Assembly (NCBI GenBank): GCA_029938185.1
Contig: JAOZVK010000045.1
Location: forward strand, 1 to 18,973
DNA: 18,973 nt
From: Bacteroidales bacterium
GTDB lineage: Bacteria > Bacteroidota > Bacteroidia > Bacteroidales > JAOZVK01
Direction: 5' to 3'
Shown here: positions 13,383 through 18,973 of the stretch, in pieces
How the letters are laid out: each line of letters opens with the position of its first letter
Numbering within the stretch: the first letter of the stretch is position 1
Position numbers and translations under genes: made by a program
The notes under the pieces: generated by a model
Told to the model about the DNA's origin: nothing
Database searches by the model: none
Seen by the model: the letters and a program-made list of their open reading frames with translations, nothing else

Positions 13383-14464
13383 TGTTAGAAGTAAAAGATA
13401 TATCTAAAACATATAATGGGTTTTGTTTACAAAATATTAAATTTTCAGTAAATAAAGGTGATTATTTTATAATACTTGGAGAATCGGGAGCTGGAAAATC
13501 AATAATTCTCGAAATTATTGCAGGTTTAGTTAAGCCAGATAAAGGACATATTATACTTGATTCTGAAAATATCACACAACAAAGCATACAAAAACGTCAA
13601 ATGGGATTAGTATTTCAGGATTATGCTGTATTTCCACATAAAACTGTTTTTCAAAATATTGCATACCCTTTGTATAGTTTAATCAAAGAAAAAAAATCTT
13701 TCAATCTGATTAAACAATATGTTATAAAACAGAGACGAATTAAAAATGAAGTTATTAGGCTTGCCACAGAAATGAGTATTGAGCATTTATTATATCGTTA
13801 TCCCAATACATTATCGGGTGGAGAACTTCAGCGTGTGGCTCTTGCAAGAACATTAGCACTAAAACCTAAATGTTTGTTGCTTGACGAACCACTTTCGTCT
13901 TTAGATGTGCAACTTCGCGATGAATTAAGAAGCTTGTTGCGTAAAATAAATAAAAATGGACAAACAATTATTCATGTAACACACGAATATAAAGAAGCTA
14001 TTACATTGGCTAATAAAATTGGGATAATTAATAAAGGCAAAATTATTCAAACTGGTACTACTAAAGAAGTTTTTCACAATCCTAAATCAAAGTTTGTTGC
14101 TAATTTTACAGGCATAAAAAATTTTTACAATGCCCAAATAATATCATCAAATAAAATATTGCTCGAAAATAAAGTAGAAATTGTAAGCAATAATACAACA
14201 GGAAACAAAGGGTTTGTAATGTTAAGAGCTGAGGATATTATAATATCACTCAAAAGAATAGAATCTAGTCTTACAAATAATTTATACGGAAAAATCATTG
14301 AAATGATACCAAGTATGAAAGGAGTTGAACTTATTATAGATGTAAAAATAAAAATAGCTGCTATTATTACTTCTCAATCAGTAGATAAATTAAATATTGA
14401 GGAAGGAAAAAATGTATGGCTTAGTTTTAAAGCAACCGCAATAAATTATATTGATGGGAGTTAA
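13382..14464 (+). CDS. Molybdate/tungstate-type ABC transporter ATPase
   Basis: Nucleotide-binding subunit, 360 residues from ATG 13382 (or 361 from ATG 13379). Walker A GESGAGKS is at about 33-40, the Q-loop LVFQDYAVFPH at about 76-86, the signature LSGGELQRVALARTLA at about 144-159, Walker B CLLLDEPLSSLD at about 164-175, and the switch His in VTHEYKEA at about 199-206. About 15 extra residues (KEKKSFNLIKQYVIKQRRI region) enlarge the helical domain between Q-loop and signature. The C-terminal third looks like a TOBE/MOP-type domain, which in ModC/WtpC proteins can bind the oxyanion and regulate transport. Stop and start overlap with the permease (ATGATG), indicating translational coupling. 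A palindromic element follows and may act as the operon end. Confidence 0.87.
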   Translation: MLEVKDISKTYNGFCLQNIKFSVNKGDYFIILGESGAGKSIILEIIAGLVKPDKGHIILDSENITQQSIQKRQMGLVFQDYAVFPHKTVFQNIAYPLYSLIKEKKSFNLIKQYVIKQRRIKNEVIRLATEMSIEHLLYRYPNTLSGGELQRVALARTLALKPKCLLLDEPLSSLDVQLRDELRSLLRKINKNGQTIIHVTHEYKEAITLANKIGIINKGKIIQTGTTKEVFHNPKSKFVANFTGIKNFYNAQIISSNKILLENKVEIVSNNTTGNKGFVMLRAEDIIISLKRIESSLTNNLYGKIIEMIPSMKGVELIIDVKIKIAAIITSQSVDKLNIEEGKNVWLSFKATAINYIDGS

Positions 14465-14470
14465 AAACTA

Positions 14471-14595
14471 GGCTACACGTATAGTATTGGACATTATTTT
14501 ATTTTTTGACAGGATTTACAGGATTAACAGGATTGATTTTTATCCTGTTACGAAACACCTGATAAACAAGACTGTCCAACTTCTGACGGGTAGCC
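14471..14595. repeat. 125-bp palindromic element after the ABC genes
   Basis: The outer arms are 14471-14493 (GGCTACACGTATAGTATTGG...) and 14573-14595, whose complement is GGCTACCCGTCAGAAGTTGG...; 16 of 23 positions match. Inside are three tandem 9-mers ACAGGATTT, ACAGGATTA, ACAGGATTG (14509-14535) and a 9-bp stem TAACAGGAT/ATCCTGTTA (14525-14533 with 14542-14550). The 9-mer trio also occurs at the left window edge. It starts six bases after the ABC ATPase stop and could serve as a bidirectional transcription stop between convergent operons. Confidence 0.7.
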
Positions 14596-14849
14596 AAAAA
14601 CTATAAGTTAAAAGCTAAAAACCTTTGGTTATTGCCAAGAAAAAAAGTATTCTTAAAAACACCAGAATATTGTTAACTTTGTGACATATTCTTCCAAGCA
14701 ATAAATGAATCAGTTTACAACTATGTAAAAATTATTAAATAAGGAATCGTTAAAAAATAACTTTCCGATTTCTTTTTTGTAAGATACTTATATTTAGGTG
14801 TAAACCAATTCGTAATTCATAATTTATTACTTCCTAAGTATTGTAAAAA
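14596..14849. other. Gap between convergent genes
   Basis: No coding region is supported. TAACTTTG near 14673-14680 matches TAnnTTTG on the plus strand but is followed only by a 7-codon ORF and a gene facing the other way. The rest is plain AT-rich sequence. Confidence 0.4.
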
Positions 14850-15641
14850 TTACTGTATTCTTACAACTCTAAATCCAAAGTTAAAATTAGTGTAGTATGG
14901 ATATGGACCATCACGTGTAGATGTTTTGCACATTTCATCAACATAATACCAAGAGCCGCCTCTAATAACTACAAATAAACTTTTGGAAGCTCCTTTAGGG
15001 TTTCTTTGTATTCCACTTTTGTATTTTCCATATTTATCTAAGCACCATTCCCATGCATTGCCACTCATGTCATAAATTCCAAGTTCGTTGGGTGTTAGAT
15101 TACCTACTGGTCTTGGTCCTTTTTCGTGGGTAGTTTCATCGTACCATGCTACTTTGTTAATATTATTACTTCCACTGTATTTATACCCTTTGCCTTTATT
15201 ACCTCCTTTAGCTGCATATTCCCATTGTGCTTCTGTTGGTAATGTATAATTTTTCCCAGTTTTTTTTGATAGCCACTTACAATATGATATAGCATTATTC
15301 CACGAAACATTTACAATAGGATGTTTATTATTCCAAACCCATTTTTTAGCGTCTTCATGTTCTTCATACCATTGGTCATTTGGGTTTCGGGGAAACCTTC
15401 GACCTGTTGCTTTACAAAACTTTCTATACTGTCCTACTGTAACCTCATACTTTCCAATATAAAAGTCACTTAATATAACTGTGTGTACAGGTCGTTCGTT
15501 TTTATCGCCACTATTGCTACCCATTGTAAAAGCCCCTCCTTTAACAAAAACCATTATTGGTTCAACTTGGGCAGTTAGTTTTGTCGAAAAACCACTTATT
15601 AAAAATAATAGGATAATTAAAGATTTATTTTTTTTTGTCAT
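14850..15641 (-). CDS. Secreted SUMF1/FGE-fold protein (copy 1)
   Basis: 263 residues. A signal peptide (MTKKNKSLIILLFLISGFST...) with likely cleavage after LTAQ at residue 25 sends it out of the cytoplasm. The rest is one formylglycine-generating-enzyme/SUMF1 domain: FVKGGAFTMGSNSGDKNERP at the start, FYIGKYEVTVGQY at about 60-72, HPIVNVSWNNAISYCKWLS, LPTEAQWEYAAKGG at about 134-147, LGIYDMSGNAWEWC at about 187-200, and IRGGSW at 227-231, ending FNFGFRVVR. Authentic FGE needs two cysteines after RGGS; here the first position is Tyr and the second is Cys238, so sulfatase-activating chemistry is unlikely. A structural or binding role, as in other bacterial SUMF1-fold proteins, is inferred. It lies 241 bp after a paralogue. 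Confidence 0.88.
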   Translation of the reverse strand: MTKKNKSLIILLFLISGFSTKLTAQVEPIMVFVKGGAFTMGSNSGDKNERPVHTVILSDFYIGKYEVTVGQYRKFCKATGRRFPRNPNDQWYEEHEDAKKWVWNNKHPIVNVSWNNAISYCKWLSKKTGKNYTLPTEAQWEYAAKGGNKGKGYKYSGSNNINKVAWYDETTHEKGPRPVGNLTPNELGIYDMSGNAWEWCLDKYGKYKSGIQRNPKGASKSLFVVIRGGSWYYVDEMCKTSTRDGPYPYYTNFNFGFRVVRIQ

Positions 15642-15882
15642 TATAATACTTATACAATAAGTGAAAATGAATAAATAAGTTATTCCAAGATGCGCCGTTT
15701 TTTAGTTATTTTACAATTCAAAAAAATCGCTAATAGTGAATTATTTAAGAATTTTTTGATGCAGTAAAGTAGCGTAACAAACAAGTAAATTGGTTTAAGT
15801 TACTTTTGACATTTCACTAAACTTAAATTGATTAATTTATTTATTTATTATCAACTTATGGATAATTAATAGAATATTATTA

Positions 15883-16785
15883 TTATTTTGAACGAACAAT
15901 TCGAAAACCATAGTTGAAGTTAGTGAAACCAGGCTTTGGTCCGTCTCTATCGGCTATTCTTGCAAGAGCTGCTCTATAATGCCACGAGCCACCTCGAAGT
16001 ACTCTATATATAGTTGGAGCTGCACCTTTTGGATTTTCTTTTGGACTATATTTGTAATAATTTGCAGCATAAAAATCATTACACCATTCCCAAACATTTC
16101 CACTCATATCATATATTCCAAGTTCATTCGGAGCCTTTGTTCCAACATCATATGGTCTTGCCAAAGAAGTTGTTATATCATACCATGCAACATCTTTTAT
16201 ATTATCACTACCAGCATAAATATAATTTTTACTTTCGTTTCCTCCTCTGGCTGCAAATTCCCATTCTGCTTCAGTTGGTAGTCGGTAACCATTTTTTGAA
16301 AAATCACATTTTGTATTTTCACCATCAATGGTATAGCATTTTTGTAAGCCATTTTTTTCGCTTAACCAGTTACAATACTTCACTGCATCATACCATGAAA
16401 CTTTTTGCATGGGATGCTTGTCTTTCCAACCCCACCATTTATATGTTCCTAAAGTCGATGGGTAGTAAATCTTTGTTTCCTGATGTTCAGCAAACCAAGC
16501 CGAATCTGGTGGACTAGGCATATCTTTTTTATTATTATCTTTAATATACTCTTTATATTGCTTAACTGTTACCTCGTATTTACCAATATAAAAACTGTTT
16601 AGACTAACCTTGTGTTGTGGTAATTCATCTTCAAACTCTTTTCCTTTAATAATGTCTTTTTTATCACGTCCCATCTTAAATGTATCTCCTTCAACAAAAA
16701 TCATTTCTGGTTTTAATTGTCCATAAAGGATAGTCATGCTATAACTTAGCAGAATTATGGTTATGAAAATTAATCTTTTTTTCAT
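15883..16785 (-). CDS. Secreted SUMF1/FGE-fold protein (copy 2)
   Basis: 300 residues with a signal peptide (MKKRLIFITIILLSYSMTIL) and probable cleavage after YGQ at residue 23. The single SUMF1 domain has MIFVEGDTFKMG, FYIGKYEVTVKQYKEY at about 65-80, HPMQKVSWYDAVKYCNWLS, LPTEAEWEFAARGG, LGIYDMSGNVWEWCNDFY and VLRGGSWHYRAALARIADRD, ending NYGFRIVRSK. Both cysteine positions of catalytic FGE are replaced (Tyr and Ala), so it should not generate formylglycine. It is longer than copy 1, with extra residues around WWGWKDKHP and CYTIDGENTKCDFSKNGYR; the two Cys there may form a disulfide. Similar sequence and order point to tandem duplication. ATG 16783-16785 is the start. Confidence 0.88.
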   Translation of the reverse strand: MKKRLIFITIILLSYSMTILYGQLKPEMIFVEGDTFKMGRDKKDIIKGKEFEDELPQHKVSLNSFYIGKYEVTVKQYKEYIKDNNKKDMPSPPDSAWFAEHQETKIYYPSTLGTYKWWGWKDKHPMQKVSWYDAVKYCNWLSEKNGLQKCYTIDGENTKCDFSKNGYRLPTEAEWEFAARGGNESKNYIYAGSDNIKDVAWYDITTSLARPYDVGTKAPNELGIYDMSGNVWEWCNDFYAANYYKYSPKENPKGAAPTIYRVLRGGSWHYRAALARIADRDGPKPGFTNFNYGFRIVRSK

Positions 16786-17358
16786 GCATCTATAATTTTA
16801 TAATTAATACTATTATAACTAATTAAATAACATCATCTTTTTTTATTATTACAACTTAGGAGAATTAAACTTATAAAACAGTATTTTATCATAATATTAA
16901 AAAAAATTATAAAATAAAAATATTAAAAATCTTTTATTTATGGCTGATTATGTATTATAATATAATAATTAAATTTTATCTCAATATATAAACATTATTC
17001 AATTGTTGAAATGTTTTGTAAAGTGTTTATAATATTATGATTTTGTTTTATTACTCCTTTTTTTTACTAAAACAAATTATTTCTTGATTTTATTTTAAAT
17101 GTTACAAAACTAACATATTAAATTTAAGAATGTAAATATTATAAAATATTTTTAATTTACAAAATATGTTTTTTTTGCTTTTCTAATAATATGAATACAA
17201 ATTTAATGCCTATTTTACTAAAAGTATAATTAATGAAAATAAATACATGTATATTCTAAATATTATCAATTGTTTAACTATAAATTACTAATTTGTTTAT
17301 ATTTGTTATATATAAAAAATAATTTTGATGACATGGCTGTTTTTTTTTATAAGATATT
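16786..17358. other. AT-rich intergenic region without recognised features
   Basis: 573 bases between the OmpA-family gene and the second SUMF1 gene, both on the minus strand. The composition is extremely AT-rich, with many A and T runs. No copy of the three repeat families, no convincing hairpin with a T-tract and no ORF with protein-like composition was found. Confidence 0.5.
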
Positions 17359-18973
17359 TTATTTAAACGCTGTTATTTTAAATTCTGTTCTTCTATTTAG
17401 CGATCTACCTTTCTCTGTTTTGTTATTAGCAATAGGCAGTGAGTATCCATAACCTTTATAGCTTAAGCGTTCTTTTGGTATTTTATGTTTAATTAAATAC
17501 TGAATTACAGCTCTTGCTCTATTATTTGATAATTTGATATTATATTCTTTGCTACCAACATTATCGGTATGTCCACCTATTTCTATTTTAATTTTTCTAT
17601 TTAAAAACAAAAATCTTATTAGTTTTTTTAGTTCCGCTTCTGATTTTTGTTTTAGAATATACGAATCAGTTTCAAAAAAAATATTCTTTAAAATAACTCT
17701 ACTTCCAATTTTTATTGCTTGGAGTGGAACATTTAGTATAAACGGTTTTGATGAATTTTTAATATTTTTTAATGAAAAATTTTCTGAATAAAATAAATAC
17801 CCAGTTTTAGAAACGTTTAAAGCATAGTTTTTATTTTTCAATAAACAAGTAATAAATTCTCCGGTTTTTTTATTTGAGTATGATTTAACTATTATTTTGT
17901 CTTTATCTATATCTATTAATTCAATTTTTGATACAAGTTTCTTTTTTGTTTCTTTGTCATAAACAATTCCTTTTACATATGTAACTGGTTTTGGACGTAT
18001 TTTATCGTATAACTTAAATGTATATAAATCAATACCCATAGCATCTTTTCTATTTGATGCATATATTCCTAATTCTCCTCTTGCATTGACAATCATAGCC
18101 AACTCTTCTTTATATGTATTTATAGGGTAACCTAAATTTAGTGGTTTTGTCCAATATTTATTTTTTTTTCTTGAAATAAAAAGGTCTGTTTTGCCCATTC
18201 CTAACCATCCATCAGATGAAAAATAAAATGTTTCGTTGTCTGGATGTATAAATGGAGAGGTTTCATTTCCTTTTGTATTTATACTGTCGCCTAAATTAAC
18301 AGGAACACTCCAAACTCCTTTTAATGATAAGGTACTTTTCCAAATATCTTTGTTTCCTTTTCCTTTTTTCCTATTACTTACAAAATATAATGTTTTCCCG
18401 TCAGAAGAAATTGATGGTTGCGATTCCCATGCCGATGAATTAATTGGAGGTCCTATATTACGAGGTTTTGTCCAAGCATTACCAATTTTTCGTGAATAGT
18501 ACAAATCACAACTACCATAACCATCTTTTCTGTTGCATGCTGTAAATATAAGTAATTGACCATCTGGCGATATTGATTGAGCACCTTCATTGTTTGCAGT
18601 ATTCATTGGTGCACCGATATTAACAGATTTTGTCCACATTCCATTTTTTTTCTTCGATACATAAAAATCTTCTTGCATTCGTTTTATATTTCCATTTAAT
18701 GGAATTCTAACTGTCATGTACAGTGTTTGTTCATCAATTGTTAAACTTGGCCAATAATCATTATATTTACTGTTTACTTTTTTTCCCATATTTTGGGGAT
18801 TGAATGGTACTTTGCTTTTTAATGCTTCAATTGCAAAATTACAATTTTTTAATTTTTTATTAACTTCTTTAATATATATTTTATTTAGTTTTGGATATTC
18901 TAAAAACTTAGTATAATGTATTTTCGCATCATGATATTTACCAATTGATAATTCGGCATTTGCTAATAAGTAA
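17359..18973 (-). CDS. TPR/PD40/OmpA-domain outer-membrane protein, partial
   Basis: The frame stays open to the right edge, so the N-terminus is missing; 537 residues are visible. The first ~60 (YLLANAELSIGKYHDAKIHY..., ending KSKVPFNPQN) look like the end of a TPR region and its linker. Next come about five PD40 beta-propeller repeats (WPSLTIDEQTLYMTVR, QSISPDGQLLIFTACN, QPSISSDGKTLYFVSNR, SPFIHPDNETFYFSSDG, LAMIVNARGELGIYASNR). Then comes a carboxypeptidase-regulatory-like domain (VKGIVYDKETKKKLVSKIEL) and a C-terminal OmpA domain (NIFFETDSYILKQKSEAEL, GGHTDNVGSKEYNIKLSNNR, ending RSLNRRTEFKI) that should bind peptidoglycan through the conserved Asp and Arg. This is a common Bacteroidota architecture for outer-membrane-associated proteins. 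An ATG at 18787-18789 is internal. Confidence 0.9.
   Translation of the reverse strand, partial: YLLANAELSIGKYHDAKIHYTKFLEYPKLNKIYIKEVNKKLKNCNFAIEALKSKVPFNPQNMGKKVNSKYNDYWPSLTIDEQTLYMTVRIPLNGNIKRMQEDFYVSKKKNGMWTKSVNIGAPMNTANNEGAQSISPDGQLLIFTACNRKDGYGSCDLYYSRKIGNAWTKPRNIGPPINSSAWESQPSISSDGKTLYFVSNRKKGKGNKDIWKSTLSLKGVWSVPVNLGDSINTKGNETSPFIHPDNETFYFSSDGWLGMGKTDLFISRKKNKYWTKPLNLGYPINTYKEELAMIVNARGELGIYASNRKDAMGIDLYTFKLYDKIRPKPVTYVKGIVYDKETKKKLVSKIELIDIDKDKIIVKSYSNKKTGEFITCLLKNKNYALNVSKTGYLFYSENFSLKNIKNSSKPFILNVPLQAIKIGSRVILKNIFFETDSYILKQKSEAELKKLIRFLFLNRKIKIEIGGHTDNVGSKEYNIKLSNNRARAVIQYLIKHKIPKERLSYKGYGYSLPIANNKTEKGRSLNRRTEFKITAFK

Noticed and set aside
14673..14680. TAACTTTG promoter match on the plus strand
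   Set aside because: No TTTG at -33, only a 7-codon ORF follows, and the next gene faces the other way.
15979..16517. Long plus-strand ORFs opposite the second SUMF1 gene
   Set aside because: They are antisense shadows of a gene with clear domain motifs; their composition is rich in His, Phe and Tyr, as expected from reverse-strand reading.
18787..18789. ATG as start of the OmpA-family gene
   Set aside because: The frame is open upstream to the window edge and encodes a TPR-like segment and linker typical of the family, so the gene continues beyond 18973.
1..18973. tRNA, rRNA or transposase genes
   Set aside because: None could be recognised by reading both strands; the mobile-looking units are all non-coding.

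Overview
The window is strongly AT-rich and most likely chromosomal DNA of a low-GC Bacteroidota, probably in the Bacteroidales/Marinilabiliales range. The grounds are the gene set (ilvD-B-N-C order, paired era and der GTPase genes, secreted SUMF1-domain proteins, a TPR/PD40/OmpA outer-membrane protein, a short lipoprotein), the near absence of Shine-Dalgarno sequences, and several matches to the Bacteroidota promoter pattern TTTG / TAnnTTTG.

Layout. Bases 1-6500, read on the minus strand, hold a branched-chain amino-acid operon in the order leader, ilvD, ilvB, ilvN, ilvC. Between 6304 and 6434, upstream of ilvD, lies an apparent transcription attenuator: a 21-codon leader peptide with 7 Ile, 3 Leu and 1 Val codons, an antiterminator arm touching its stop codon, and an intrinsic terminator with a T-tract. 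A promoter candidate sits just upstream. Bases 6972-10156 (minus) hold a lipoprotein of unknown function, der and era. Bases 11205-14464 (plus) hold an MFS transporter, then a translationally coupled permease and ATPase of a molybdate/tungstate-type ABC importer with no adjacent binding protein. Bases 14850-18973 (minus) hold two secreted SUMF1-domain paralogues and the 3' part of a PD40/OmpA protein that runs off the right edge.

The intergenic DNA is unusually rich in dispersed repeats, of three families. (1) A hairpin repeat has arms TAAGGTCTTCGACC...GGCTTACGCA and mirror-image right arms ending GGTCGAAGACCTTA or GGCTCGAAGAGCC, around a centre of variable length. In five genes (ilvN, ilvB, der, era, MFS) the hairpin begins at, and shares bases with, the stop codon. 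(2) A small MITE-like element has TACTYTAAA inverted ends and an internal array of the octamer TTCAATGA; the array has 17, 4 and about 1 units at three loci. One copy sits inside a family-1 repeat downstream of era with a clean TA target duplication. (3) A motif of three 9-mers (ACAGGATTN) occurs at 1-50 and inside a 125-bp palindromic element at 14471-14595.

How it fits together. The ilv operon makes the enzymes shared by valine and isoleucine synthesis and appears to sense charged tRNA-Ile through its leader. Era and Der are ribosome-assembly GTPases. The plus-strand cluster is for transport. The right-hand genes encode exported and outer-membrane proteins. No tRNA, rRNA, CRISPR array or transposase gene was seen.
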